Of a stretch of 64,000 nucleotides of DNA, positions 1 through 10,190 are shown in pieces (position 1 is the stretch's first letter; each line of letters starts with the position of its first letter). This DNA comes from Solwaraspora sp. WMMD406. GTDB lineage: Bacteria; Actinomycetota; Actinomycetes; Mycobacteriales; Micromonosporaceae. Position numbers and translations under genes: made by a program. The DNA lies in contig NZ_JARUBF010000001.1 of the NCBI RefSeq assembly GCF_029626025.1, positions 1,240,001-1,304,000 on the forward strand, in the 5' to 3' direction. The notes beneath the pieces are model-generated. The model was given only the letters and a program-made list of their open reading frames with translations, did no database searches and had not been told where the DNA came from.

Positions 1-2
1 CG

Positions 3-68
3 GGGGAGCTGACCGGTCTGCACCGCAACGAGGTCTACGACCGGGTATCGGCGCTGCGTCTGCGGTGA
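3..68 (+). CDS. 3' end of an unidentified CDS (possibly RsmI)
   Basis: Only the last 21 codons are inside the window; the reading frame enters at base 3 and stops at TGA 66-68. The visible tail (GELTGLHRNEVYDRVSALRLR written in two parts: GELTGLHRNEV, YDRVSALRLR) looks like a short helix-turn-helix-like C-terminus. A similar leucine/arginine tail ends the actinobacterial 16S rRNA 2'-O-ribose methyltransferase RsmI, but 21 residues are too few to be sure. It is transcribed toward the cellulase gene but a separate promoter lies between them. Confidence 0.4.
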   Translation, partial: GELTGLHRNEVYDRVSALRLR

Positions 69-86
69 AGGGCCGGCATTGATCTA

Positions 87-143
87 TTGACATGCCCGTA
101 ACACGCTGCGAATATTCGAGTATCGCGGGTGGGAGCGCTCCCA
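87..143 (+). promoter_or_regulatory. Cellulase promoter with perfect CebR/CelR operator
   Basis: A TTGACA hexamer (87-92) is followed after 18 bases by AATATT (111-116), giving a plausible housekeeping promoter. Seven bases or so past the expected start point lies the perfect 14-bp palindrome TGGGAGCGCTCCCA (130-143). This is the known recognition sequence of CebR/CelR, the LacI-family repressor released by cellobiose/cellotriose in Streptomyces and Thermobifida. Its position over the transcription start suits roadblock repression of the GH9 cellulase gene that begins at 223. Confidence 0.9.
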
Positions 144-222
144 TCCGCTGCTTTCGATGCACGACCGCCTTCGCGGCGTCCGGCCCCACGGCGGCGCCGC
201 ACGACCATCGAAAGGACCCGGC

Positions 223-2487
223 GTGTCGATACTCTCCCGGCGGCGGACCGTTCCGCTCGCCGTCACCGCGGTGGCGGCGCTGACCGCCACCGCCCTCACC
301 GCCGCTCTTCCCGCCCACGCGCAGGAAGAAGCCCCCGAACAGATCGTCAACGGCACCTTCGACGACGGCCACGAACCCTGGTGGGGCACCCCCAACATCA
401 CCCTCGACTCCAGCAGCCAGCAGCTCTGCGCCGACATCCCCGGTGGCACCGTCAACCCGTGGGACGTGATCATCGGCCAGGACAACGTCCCGCTGGTCGC
501 CGGGGAGACGTACGAATACACGTTCTTCGCCACCGCGACCCCCAACAAGATCGTCCGGGCGTTGATCCAACTGCCGGTCGACCCGTGGACCCAGTACATG
601 GCGGCCAACCCCGAAATCAGCGTCTCCGGCAACAACTACACGTTCACCTTCACCGCCCCGACCGACCTGCCCAACGCGCAGGTGGCCTTCCAGATCGGCG
701 GCAGCGCCGACCCGTGGCGGTTCTGCCTCGACGACGTCTCGCTGCGCGGCGGGGCGGAGCCGGAGGAGTACGTGCCGGACACCGGACCCCGGGTACGGGT
801 CAACCAGGTCGGCTACCTGCCGAAGGGGCCGAAGAACGCCACCCTCGTCACCGACGCCACCGACCCGCTGCCCTGGAAGCTGTACGACTCAGGCGGCAAG
901 GTCGTCGTCAACGGCAAGACCAAGCCGTACGGGCTGGACGAGTCCTCCGGACAGAACGTCCACTCGATCACGTTCAGCCGCTTCGTCCGGCCCGGCACCG
1001 GCTACACCCTGGTCGCCGACGGCGAGACCAGCTACCCGTTCGAGATCGGCACCACCTTCTACACGCAGCTGCGCGCCGACGCGCTGAAGTTCTACTACAC
1101 CCAGCGCAGCGGCATCGAGATTCTGGACGAGCTGCGGCCCGGCTACGGCCGCCCGGCCGGACACGTCGGCGTCGCGCCCAACCAGGGTGACCTTTCAGTG
1201 CCCTGCCAGCCCGGTGTCTGCGACTACACCCTGGACGTCTCCGGTGGCTGGTACGACGCCGGTGACCACGGCAAGTACGTCGTCAACGGCGGCATCTCCG
1301 TCTACCAGCTGATGAACGAGTACGAGCGCGGCCTGCGGGTCGGCCAGGGCAACTCGTGGCTGCAGTACGACGGCACCCTGGACCTGCCGGAGAGCGGCAA
1401 CCAGCTGCCGGACATCCTCGACGAGGTCCGCTGGCAGCAGGAGTTCCTGCTCAAGATGCAGGTCCCGGCCGGGCAGCCGCTCGCCGGCATGGCCCACCAC
1501 AAGATCCACGACGCCGCGTGGACCGGTCTGCCGCTGCTGCCGCACCTCGACGCCCAGCTGCGCGAGTTGCACCCGCCGTCGACCGCCGCCACGCTCAACC
1601 TGGCGGCCACCGCCGCCCAGGCGGCGCGGGTGTTCGCGCCGTACGACCAGGACTTCGCCGACCGTAACCTGGACGCGGCCCGGACCGCGTGGGCGGCGGC
1701 CATGGCCAACCCGGAGATGTACGCCGATCCGGCGGACGCCATCGGCGGCGGCGCGTACGACGACGTCGACGTCACCGACGAGTTCTACTGGGCGGCGGCC
1801 GAGCTCTACCTGACCACCGGGGAGAGCGAGTTCCGCGACTTCGTGCTCGCCTCGCCGCACCACACCGGTGACATCTTCGACGAACGTGGCTTCGGCTGGC
1901 AGTGGACCGCGCCGCTGGGGCGGATGGCGCTGGCCACGACGCCAAACGACCTGCCGGGCTGGTGGCAGGTACGGGCGTCGGTGATCGCGGCGGCGGACCG
2001 CTACCTGGCCACGCTCAAGGCCCACCCGTACGGCATCCCGTACGCCCCGGCGGACAACCGCTACGACTGGGGTTCCAACCACCAGATCATCAACAACGCG
2101 ATCGTGATCGCCACCGCGTACGACCTGACCGGCAAGGAGAAGTACCGGGACGCGGTGCTGCAGACGATGGACTACATCTTCGGCCGCAACGCGCTCAACA
2201 TCTCCTACGTCACCGGCTACGGCACGGTGTCGTCGCAGAACCAGCACTCCCGCTGGTACGCCCGGCAGCTCAACGCGGACCTGCCGAACCCGCCGCGCGG
2301 CACCATCGCCGGTGGTCCGAACTCGTCCATCCAGGACCCGGTGGCGCAGCGGCTGCTGACCGGCTGCGCGCCGCAGTTCTGCTACATCGACGACATCGAG
2401 TCCTGGTCCACCAACGAGCTGACCATCAACTGGAACGCGCCGTTGGCCTGGATCGCGGCCTTCATCGTCGACCAGGGTCGCGGCTGA
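223..2487 (+). CDS. Secreted GH9 cellulase with N-terminal CBM4/9-like module
   Basis: A 754-residue extracellular endo/exo-beta-1,4-glucanase. Start GTG 223 is chosen because AAAGGA (211-216) sits 6 bases upstream and the first residues form a signal peptide: arginines, a hydrophobic core, then a cleavage site after AHA (about residue 34). Next come a CBM4/9-type beta-sandwich (about 40-175), a CelD_N immunoglobulin-like domain (about 195-285, RVNQVGYLP) and the GH9 (alpha/alpha)6 barrel to the end. The barrel has the catalytic aspartates in [11 protein letters not shown] (about 343-353) and the proton-donor Glu in [11 protein letters not shown] (about 732). It acts on cellulose outside the cell and is predicted to be induced by cello-oligosaccharides through the operator at 130-143. 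The domain order matches CelD/CbhA-type GH9 enzymes. Confidence 0.95.
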   Translation: MSILSRRRTVPLAVTAVAALTATALTAALPAHAQEEAPEQIVNGTFDDGHEPWWGTPNITLDSSSQQLCADIPGGTVNPWDVIIGQDNVPLVAGETYEYTFFATATPNKIVRALIQLPVDPWTQYMAANPEISVSGNNYTFTFTAPTDLPNAQVAFQIGGSADPWRFCLDDVSLRGGAEPEEYVPDTGPRVRVNQVGYLPKGPKNATLVTDATDPLPWKLYDSGGKVVVNGKTKPYGLDESSGQNVHSITFSRFVRPGTGYTLVADGETSYPFEIGTTFYTQLRADALKFYYTQRSGIEILDELRPGYGRPAGHVGVAPNQGDLSVPCQPGVCDYTLDVSGGWYDAGDHGKYVVNGGISVYQLMNEYERGLRVGQGNSWLQYDGTLDLPESGNQLPDILDEVRWQQEFLLKMQVPAGQPLAGMAHHKIHDAAWTGLPLLPHLDAQLRELHPPSTAATLNLAATAAQAARVFAPYDQDFADRNLDAARTAWAAAMANPEMYADPADAIGGGAYDDVDVTDEFYWAAAELYLTTGESEFRDFVLASPHHTGDIFDERGFGWQWTAPLGRMALATTPNDLPGWWQVRASVIAAADRYLATLKAHPYGIPYAPADNRYDWGSNHQIINNAIVIATAYDLTGKEKYRDAVLQTMDYIFGRNALNISYVTGYGTVSSQNQHSRWYARQLNADLPNPPRGTIAGGPNSSIQDPVAQRLLTGCAPQFCYIDDIESWSTNELTINWNAPLAWIAAFIVDQGRG

Positions 2488-2509
2488 TCCGGCGACCTAC
2501 CGCGTGATC

Positions 2510-2569
2510 GCGGCGCCCCCGCCCCTGTCGTACGGGCGAACATGCCCTCGACCGGGGCGGGAGCGCCGC
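2510..2569. terminator. Bidirectional terminator-like hairpin
   Basis: Arms of 16 bases at 2510-2525 and 2554-2569 pair with one mismatch (GCGGCGCCCCCGCCCC against GGGGCGGGAGCGCCGC), with a 28-base loop. It lies between the convergent cellulase (ends 2487) and peptidase (ends 2595) genes, so it can serve both. Confidence 0.65.
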
Positions 2570-2594
2570 CCGGGGTATAAGCCCGGAACGCAGG

Positions 2595-5033
2595 TCAGTA
2601 GGTGTAGGTGCGGGCGACGGTGACCAGTTCACTGGTGTGTGAGCCGGCGATCCCGACCCCGGCCGGCCGGGGCGTGAAGCCGGGCAGCCCGGTCAGCCCG
2701 TCACTGCCGTCGCTCACCCGCAGCCCGACCGGACCATCCCCGGTCGGCCGTACCACCAGCACGATCTCGAAGCCGTCCGGCTGCGGGGCGTGGAAGACCG
2801 TACCGAAGCTCCACCGGCCCCCGCCTTCGGCCGCGCCTTCGCCCGAGTCGGCACCGGCGTCGGCGCCCGCCGATTCGACCGGGATCGACTGGCCGGCCAC
2901 CGTCGCCGAGCGCACCTCGGCGGTGTCGGCGGCCACGTGCAGGGCGACCAACCGGACCGGGCGTCGCGGCACCAGCTTCAGCCGGAGCGTACGCGTCCCG
3001 TCGGCGGACACCCCGCTGTCGTCGAGCAGGTCCAGCGTGGGCGCCGACAGCGCGGTGGCCGGCTTGGCCTCGCCGGACCGCAGCTCGTGCGTACCGAGCA
3101 GCGGGAACTCGGGGGCGGTGACCGCCTCGCCGGTGACGTGACGCATCGTCCACGGCTGCGGCCGGGTCTCCGCGCTGAACCAGCGGGCCTGGCCGGTGTC
3201 GGCGTCCAGGGCGTACATCAGATGGGTCGGCACCGGACGGTCGGCGTCGACGCGGTCGACGGCCAACCCGACGACGACCAGCACGACGGTGGCGGTCGCG
3301 GTGAGCGCCGCCGGCAGCGGACCGAGCCGCCGCGCCCGTACCGCCGCCGTCGCCCGCTGCCCGCCGGCCTGCGGCAGCAGCAGGTCGAGTACGGGCAGGA
3401 CGGCCAGCCCGAGCAGCACCGCGACGGCGGCCGCGACCCCCGAGGTGCCCATGCCCAGCGCCGGGAAGAGCAGCACCACGATCGGCAGCAACACCACCAC
3501 GGGCACCACGGCGGCGGCGACCAGCGCGACGACCGCCGCCGCCGAGGTCGTCCGCAGCGAGAGCGCGACCAGTCCACCGATCGCCCCGGCCAGGGCCGGC
3601 AGAGCCGCGAAGTAGGACCCGCCGGGTGCCACGGCGGCCAGCAGCACGCCGAGTACGGCGAGCCAGCCGAGCCCACCGACCGCCAGACCGGCCGGCCCGA
3701 TCCGCCGCCGCAGCAGGGCGTACCAGGTCAGCACGACGGTCGCGGCGAGCGCGAGCACCGCCAGCCGGTACGGCGTCGGCTGGTGCGGGTCGAGCAGATC
3801 GGCGTACGCCGGCCGGATGCCGGTCACCGCGAGCCACAGCAGTTGGGCGGCGACCGGGGCGAGCACCAGCGGGATCGCGGCCAGCGCGAACCCGCCGACG
3901 AGTCGGGGCCAGTCGCCGCGCCCGCGCCGTCGGGTCAGCCAGGCCAGCGCGGCGACGGCGGCTGCGGCCAGCAGGGCCAGCGGCCAGGTGAGTGTCGCTG
4001 AGTAGTGCACCAGCCCGAGCGGCGTGGGGAAGTAGGTGGCGTCGGTGTCGGTGGTCAGTCCCGGGATGTCGGTCGCGCCGAAGCCGAGGGTGAGGCCGAG
4101 CGTGTTGTCCCCGTGGTGCTGCAGACTGGCCAGGTTCATCGACTCGGGGGTGTCCTGCGGGGTGTGGTAGATCGCCGATCCGTCGAGGTAGGCGGAGTTC
4201 AGGCCGGCGAATCCGGCGTCGAGGAACGGGGTGAAGTCGGTGTCGTTGGGCAGTTGTCGGTAGACCTCGACGGCGAACGAGGTGCCGACCGGGTGGGGGG
4301 CCGAGCGGCCGAAGACGTCGATCAGCGCCGCGTTGTCGCGCGACGTCTCGAAGGTGATCACCGGTCCGGTCCGGCCGCGCGCCTCCAGGTTGAGCACGAC
4401 CCCGTCGCCGTCGGAGGCGAGCGCGTGGGCCGACACGAACGCCGACGCCCCGCACAGGCAGGCCTCTTCGGCGTCGGTGAACACCAGGACGACGTCGTTG
4501 CGGGGGCGGTCGGTCACGGTCAACGCCCGGGCCACCTCCAGCAGGGTGGCGACGCCCGCGCCGTCGTCGTTGGCCCCCGGACCGACCTGTACGGAGTCGT
4601 AGTGTGCGACGAGGAACACCCGCCCGGTCGGATCGGTGCCGGGGATCTGTGCGATGACGTTGCGTACCTGGGCCAGGGTGACGCCGTTGGCGGCACCGCT
4701 GAGCTGGCCGGCTTCCCGGCCGACCGCCGTCTGGATCTCGGGAATCAACCCGAGACCGGTCAGCGTGGCGACCAGGTATTCGCGGACCTCGTCGTTGCGG
4801 GCGCTGCCGGCCGGGTGCGGCGCCGCCGCGATCTGTTCGACGTGCTGGTGGGCGCGGTGCGCGCTGAACACCTCGGCTGGGGCGTCGGCCCCGCGCGGCG
4901 CCGGTGGACGCAGGTCGACGAGGGTGGCCGCGCCGACGGCCCCCAGAGTGGCGAGCGCCGCGATCCCGGCCAGCAGCCGGCGGTCGGGTCGGGCGAACGT
5001 ACGGTCGGCGGCGGCGGCGAGCGGTGCGCCCAT
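2595..5033 (-). CDS. Membrane-bound M28 family zinc aminopeptidase
   Basis: An 812-residue protein with an N-terminal anchor, an M28 peptidase domain (about 60-330), around eight or nine membrane spans (about 340-610) and a C-terminal soluble beta-rich domain. M28 zinc ligands are visible: VAHYDS near residue 141, ANDDGAG near 153, DAEEACLCG near 186 (metal-binding/catalytic Glu pair) and the late His in HTPQDTPE. The same layout is seen in fungal vacuolar membrane protease and Fxna-type M28 proteins, so the catalytic domain is probably outside the cytoplasm. ATG 5033 is preferred to an upstream in-frame ATG at 5075 because AGGAGA lies 6-7 bases before it and the shorter form begins near the anchor. 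Substrate unknown. Confidence 0.88.
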   Translation of the reverse strand: MGAPLAAAADRTFARPDRRLLAGIAALATLGAVGAATLVDLRPPAPRGADAPAEVFSAHRAHQHVEQIAAAPHPAGSARNDEVREYLVATLTGLGLIPEIQTAVGREAGQLSGAANGVTLAQVRNVIAQIPGTDPTGRVFLVAHYDSVQVGPGANDDGAGVATLLEVARALTVTDRPRNDVVLVFTDAEEACLCGASAFVSAHALASDGDGVVLNLEARGRTGPVITFETSRDNAALIDVFGRSAPHPVGTSFAVEVYRQLPNDTDFTPFLDAGFAGLNSAYLDGSAIYHTPQDTPESMNLASLQHHGDNTLGLTLGFGATDIPGLTTDTDATYFPTPLGLVHYSATLTWPLALLAAAAVAALAWLTRRRGRGDWPRLVGGFALAAIPLVLAPVAAQLLWLAVTGIRPAYADLLDPHQPTPYRLAVLALAATVVLTWYALLRRRIGPAGLAVGGLGWLAVLGVLLAAVAPGGSYFAALPALAGAIGGLVALSLRTTSAAAVVALVAAAVVPVVVLLPIVVLLFPALGMGTSGVAAAVAVLLGLAVLPVLDLLLPQAGGQRATAAVRARRLGPLPAALTATATVVLVVVGLAVDRVDADRPVPTHLMYALDADTGQARWFSAETRPQPWTMRHVTGEAVTAPEFPLLGTHELRSGEAKPATALSAPTLDLLDDSGVSADGTRTLRLKLVPRRPVRLVALHVAADTAEVRSATVAGQSIPVESAGADAGADSGEGAAEGGGRWSFGTVFHAPQPDGFEIVLVVRPTGDGPVGLRVSDGSDGLTGLPGFTPRPAGVGIAGSHTSELVTVARTYTY

Positions 5034-5288
5034 GATGATCTCCTGGCGAGCGGGGGTGGGGTACATCCTGCCCAACCAGGGCCGGCCGGGTCACCTGACG
5101 GCGGTCTGGTGGCCTAGGTTTGGTGCATGCCCGCCCCTCACTCTCCGGGTTCGCCGACGGCGTCGCCCAGCGACCGGTACGCCGGAAGTTGTGCAGCCCG
5201 CACGGGTGGGAGACGATCTGCGGGTCACCCATAAGGAGCCCACCATCAATACCGATCAACCATCGCGGCGGAGCAGTGAGGCACCGGC

Positions 5289-6511
5289 ATGACCGGTTCG
5301 TCTGTCGTACCGCCTCGGGCGTATCCCCGGACGGACGTGGGGCCGCCGGCTGTCGTGTCGCCGGCCGAGCGGCTGCGGGTGCTGCTGGTCGAGGACGACG
5401 AGGGTGACGCGTTTCTCGTCGGCGAGTTGTTGGCCGAGGCGCAGGCCGCGGTGGATCTCGTGGTGGCCAACAGTCTGAACCAGGCCCGGGAGCGCATCGC
5501 CGGAGTGGACTGCGTTCTGCTCGACCTGGGATTGCCGGACGCTCAGGGCCTGGACGGGCTGCGTCGGGTGCTGAGCCTGGCCAGCGGCGCGGCGGTCTGC
5601 GTGTTGACCGGCCGGCAGGACGAGCATCTCGGCATCGGCGCGGTCGCCGAGGGCGCCCAGGACTACCTGGTCAAAGGCCAGGTCGACGGGGTGCTGCTCA
5701 GCCGGGCGTTACGCTACGCGGTCGAACGCAAGCGGGCCGACGAGAACGCCCGCCGGTTGCGTGAGGTGGAGCTGCGCCAGGCCGAGTCGGCCCGGTTGGA
5801 ACGTGGCCTGTTGCCGCAGCCGCTGATGGACACCGACGAGGTGTCGGTGCACACCTTCTACCGCCCCGGTCGGCATGCCGCGCTGATCGGCGGTGACTTC
5901 TTCGACGTGGTGCAGACCCACCCGGACCGGATCGACCTGATCGTCGGCGACGTCTGCGGGCACGGGGTGGACGAGGCAGCCCTGGGGGTCGAGCTGCGGG
6001 TGGCCTGGCGGGCGTTGGTGCTGGCCAAGGTGGCCGACGACGCGGTGCTGCCGGCCCTGGAGCAGGTCCTGATAAGCGAGCGGCGGCTCCGCGAGATCTT
6101 CGCCACCGTCGCCGCGGTCCGGCTCGATCTGGCCGCCAACCGGGCCACTGTACGGTTGGCGGGACATCCGCCGCCGTTGTTGTTCAGCGGCGGCACGGTC
6201 GCACCGGTGCCTGCTCCGGGCGGTCTGCTGCTCGGTGTCCACCCCCGCCCGCCCCGCGCCTTCGATCTGGAGTTCGACACCGATGAGTGGTCCCTGTTGA
6301 TGTACACCGACGGTTTGATCGAAGGCCGGATCGACGACGGCGACGAACGGCTGGACGTCGCCGGGTTGCAGAGGCTGGTGACCGAGCCGGCGGCGTGTGA
6401 CGTGCCGTTGCCGGCGCTGCCGGGTTGGCTGGTCGGCCGGGCCGAGCAGGTCAACGGCGGGCCGCTCGCCGATGACGTGGCGATGCTGCTGGTCAGCCGG
6501 GGTGGCGGCCG

Positions 6512-6515
<4 letters not shown>
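5289..6515 (+). CDS. Response regulator with PP2C (SpoIIE-type) phosphatase output
   Basis: A 408-residue cytoplasmic protein. The receiver domain (about 28-150) has the acidic pair in LLVEDDEGD, phospho-acceptor Asp79 in LLDLGLPD, and a lysine in DYLVKGQ. A short coiled linker leads to a PP2C/RsbU-like phosphatase domain (about 185-405) with metal-binding motifs GGDFFDV and VGDVCGHGVDEA and a late DDVAMLL. Proteins of this type usually dephosphorylate an anti-sigma-factor antagonist, so phosphorylation by a kinase would tune a partner-switching pathway. It is the first gene of a four-gene operon and overlaps the kinase start (ATGA). No partner anti-sigma gene lies in the window. Confidence 0.92.
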
Positions 6516-8206
<1,691 letters not shown>

Positions 8207-8217
8207 AGGAGGCTGCG

Positions 8218-8670
8218 ATGACCGCACCGGCGGATGGCAAGAGCCCGATCGAGGTGCTGCTCGTCGAGGACGATCCGGGTGACGTGTTGATGACCCAGGA
8301 GGCGTTCGAGGAGCACAAGGTGCGTAACCGGCTCAACGTCGTCTCCGACGGCGCGGAGGCGCTCGCCTATCTGCGTCGGGAGGGCAAGTACGCCGACGTG
8401 ACGCTGCCCGATCTGATCCTGCTGGATCTCAACCTGCCCCGTCGTGACGGGCGTGAGGTGCTGGCCGAGATCAAGAAGGACGACGAACTCGGCCGGATCC
8501 CGGTGGTGGTGCTGACCACCTCCCAGGCCGACGAGGACATCCTGCGCTCGTACCAGCTGCACGCCAACGCGTACGTGACCAAGCCGGTGGACTTCGAGCG
8601 GTTCATCGCGGTGATCCGGCAGATCGACGAGTTCTTCGTCAGCGTGGTGAAGCTGCCGCCGCGCGGCTGA
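8218..8670 (+). CDS. Rcp1-like single-domain response regulator
   Basis: A 150-residue stand-alone receiver. The acidic pair is in LLVEDDPGD, the phospho-acceptor is Asp70 in LILLDLNLP, the switch Thr is in VLTTSQ and the lysine in YVTKPVD. The ATG at 8218 is preferred to an in-frame GTG at 8203 because AAGGAGG (8205-8211) lies 6 bases before it and overlaps the stop of the kinase gene. The lack of an output domain, and resemblance to cyanobacterial Rcp1 and similar partners of phytochrome-type kinases, suggest that it shuttles phosphate from the adjacent kinase or feeds the upstream receiver-phosphatase. Confidence 0.93.
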   Translation: MTAPADGKSPIEVLLVEDDPGDVLMTQEAFEEHKVRNRLNVVSDGAEALAYLRREGKYADVTLPDLILLDLNLPRRDGREVLAEIKKDDELGRIPVVVLTTSQADEDILRSYQLHANAYVTKPVDFERFIAVIRQIDEFFVSVVKLPPRG

Positions 8671-8673
8671 GCC

Positions 8674-9474
8674 ATGATCGACGAAGTAGGCGAGCTGCTG
8701 AAGGAAGCCGCCGCGCAGGCGGTGTTGCCCTGGTTCGACACGTTGACGGCCGAGCACGTCACCGAGAAGGCGCCGGGGGATCTGGTCACGGTCGCCGACC
8801 AGCAGGCCGAGGAGATCATCACCGCCGGGCTGCTGGGGCTGCTACCGGGTTCGGCGGTGGTCGGGGAGGAGGCCGTCGCGGCGGATGCCCGCCTGCTCGG
8901 CCGGCTCCGGGACACCGGGTCGGTCTGGCTGGTCGATCCGATCGACGGTACGGCGAACTTCGCCGCCGGTCGGCACCCGTTCGTGATGATGGTGGCCCTG
9001 CTGCGGGCCGGTGCGCCGGTGGCGAGTTGGATCTTCGACCCGGTGGCGGGTTCGTTGGCGGTCGCCGAGCACGGGTCGGGGTGTTTCGTCGACGGCGTAC
9101 GGCTGCCGGTCGCGTCCGATCGGCCGCCACTGCGCACGCTGCGCGGCTCGGCGCCGCTGCGGTATCTGCCGGCGCGGGCCCGGGCAACGGTGGCCGCTCG
9201 TGCTGCCCGGGTGGGGGCGGTCCTGCCGGGCCTGCACTGCGCCGGCCGGGAGCATTGGGACATCGCCGCCGGTCGGCAGGATTTCGCGATCTTCTGGCGG
9301 ACGCTGCCGTGGGATCACGTGCCGGGCACGTTGCTGGTACGGGAGACCGGTGGCGTCGCGTTGCGGTTCGACGGCAGCGCGTACGACTTCACCGACGACC
9401 GTGGTGGTCTGCTGGTGGCGCGGACCGAGTCGGCGTGGCAGGACTTGCGAGGGGCGCTGCTGACCGACGCGTGA
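8674..9474 (+). CDS. Inositol monophosphatase family protein
   Basis: A 266-residue Mg-dependent phosphatase of the IMPase/CysQ/FBPase fold. Motifs: GEE (about 67-69), the metal site DPIDGTANF (about 89-97) and WDHVPG near residue 213. The family hydrolyses myo-inositol-1-phosphate, histidinol phosphate or 3'-phosphoadenosine nucleotides, and the sequence does not tell which. It starts 3 bases after the receiver gene, so it is co-transcribed with the signalling genes, though a functional link is not evident. It ends just before a very long hairpin. Confidence 0.88.
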   Translation: MIDEVGELLKEAAAQAVLPWFDTLTAEHVTEKAPGDLVTVADQQAEEIITAGLLGLLPGSAVVGEEAVAADARLLGRLRDTGSVWLVDPIDGTANFAAGRHPFVMMVALLRAGAPVASWIFDPVAGSLAVAEHGSGCFVDGVRLPVASDRPPLRTLRGSAPLRYLPARARATVAARAARVGAVLPGLHCAGREHWDIAAGRQDFAIFWRTLPWDHVPGTLLVRETGGVALRFDGSAYDFTDDRGGLLVARTESAWQDLRGALLTDA

Positions 9475-9487
9475 CCCGGCTCGGACC

Positions 9488-9853
9488 TCAACGCTCGCCG
9501 GAGGTCGGGTCACACTCGCCGACCGTGGTACGTCGGCCGACGCTCGGGTCGTCGGCCGACGTACCACGGTCGGCGCGACGCCAGTCGACGGCCAGGCTCT
9601 CCCGGGCACCGAACCGCTCGAGGTGTTCGCCGACGAGGTATTCGACCTGTGCGAGGTGGATGGTGTCGACGCCGTCGGCGTGCAGCAGGAGTTTGTCGTC
9701 GCCGGCGGTCAACCGGCAGTTGCCGGAACCGAAGTCGACGAATCCGTCGTCGGTTGTCCAGCGGGCCGGTACGGCCAGGGCGAAGTGCTCGCACAACTGG
9801 GTGAGATAGCGGCGCGCGTGGCTGGTCTGGACGTGGGCCTCGGAGCGTGGCAC
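9488..9853 (-). CDS. DUF2218 family protein
   Basis: A 121-residue cytoplasmic protein. Residues 1 to about 92 match the DUF2218 family (ARRYLTQLCEHFA, DFGSGNCRL, VEYLVGEHLERFG), small proteins often encoded beside siderophore or iron-uptake genes in actinobacteria. The start is GTG 9853, preceded by GAGAGGAAG at a good distance. An IdeR-like box 23 bases upstream points to iron regulation. The C-terminal 28 residues are unlike the family and are encoded by a long perfect inverted repeat (9517-9575), so the hairpin seems to have invaded or extended the end of the gene. The biochemical role is unknown. Confidence 0.82.
   Translation of the reverse strand: MPRSEAHVQTSHARRYLTQLCEHFALAVPARWTTDDGFVDFGSGNCRLTAGDDKLLLHADGVDTIHLAQVEYLVGEHLERFGARESLAVDWRRADRGTSADDPSVGRRTTVGECDPTSGER
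9517..9575. repeat. 25-bp perfect inverted repeat inside the DUF2218 gene end
   Basis: Bases 9517-9541 and 9551-9575 are exact reverse complements around a 9-base loop. Each arm also contains the palindrome GTCGGCCGAC. It lies between the convergent IMPase-like (ends 9474) and DUF2218 (ends 9488) genes, overlapping the coding sequence of the latter. It probably acts as a bidirectional terminator. Confidence 0.85.
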
Positions 9854-9875
9854 CGGCTTCCTCTCGATGCGCGAT

Positions 9876-9894
9876 TTAGGTTAGCCTATCTTTA
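9876..9894 (-). promoter_or_regulatory. Putative IdeR/DmdR1 iron box
   Basis: TTAGGTTAGCCTATCTTTA matches the actinobacterial iron-box consensus TTAGGTTAGGCTAACCTAA at 15 of 19 positions, with one half-site perfect. It lies 23 bases upstream of the DUF2218 start codon on the minus strand, where Fe-bound IdeR/DmdR1 would block transcription when iron is plentiful. Confidence 0.7.
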
Positions 9895-10190
9895 TCAGAT
9901 GGGCTGTCGGGTGTGTGGCCGCCCGGTGCCACCCGCTCCGGCGCGCGCGGGCATAGCGACGTCGGAGCGCGGGCATCGTGACGCCGGGGCGCGGCATAGC
10001 GATTCTGGGTAATCAGTTCAACGCTGGAAGTAATAGTTCGGGGATGGCTGCGCACCATCTGCATGATGTGGTAATGCGAAGCCGTGGTTCGTGCCCGGAC
10101 GTTGGCCACGAAGTTCGGTAAGCTACCGGCGGTTTACGTCTGGCGGCCCACTCGCCGCCAGATCACCGAGCGGACTCGGGAGGGCCAGCT
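9895..10190. other. Intergenic region with a hairpin before a TTG-start gene
   Basis: No gene was found between the iron box and the coiled-coil hydrolase gene. The right part holds a hairpin, TCTGGCGG (10139-10146) pairing with CCGCCAGA (10155-10162), about 30 bases before the TTG start. Cell-wall hydrolase genes of actinobacteria often carry a c-di-AMP (ydaO-type) riboswitch, but the conserved elements of that aptamer were not recognised here. Confidence 0.4.

Noticed and set aside
2701-5259. Long arginine/proline-rich frame antisense or shifted to the M28 peptidase gene
   Set aside because: It has the composition typical of alternative frames of high-GC genes and no recognisable domain; the true gene covers the same bases in another frame.
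9895-10190. c-di-AMP (ydaO-type) riboswitch before the cell-wall hydrolase gene
   Set aside because: The position fits, but the conserved aptamer segments could not be recognised; only a short hairpin is visible.
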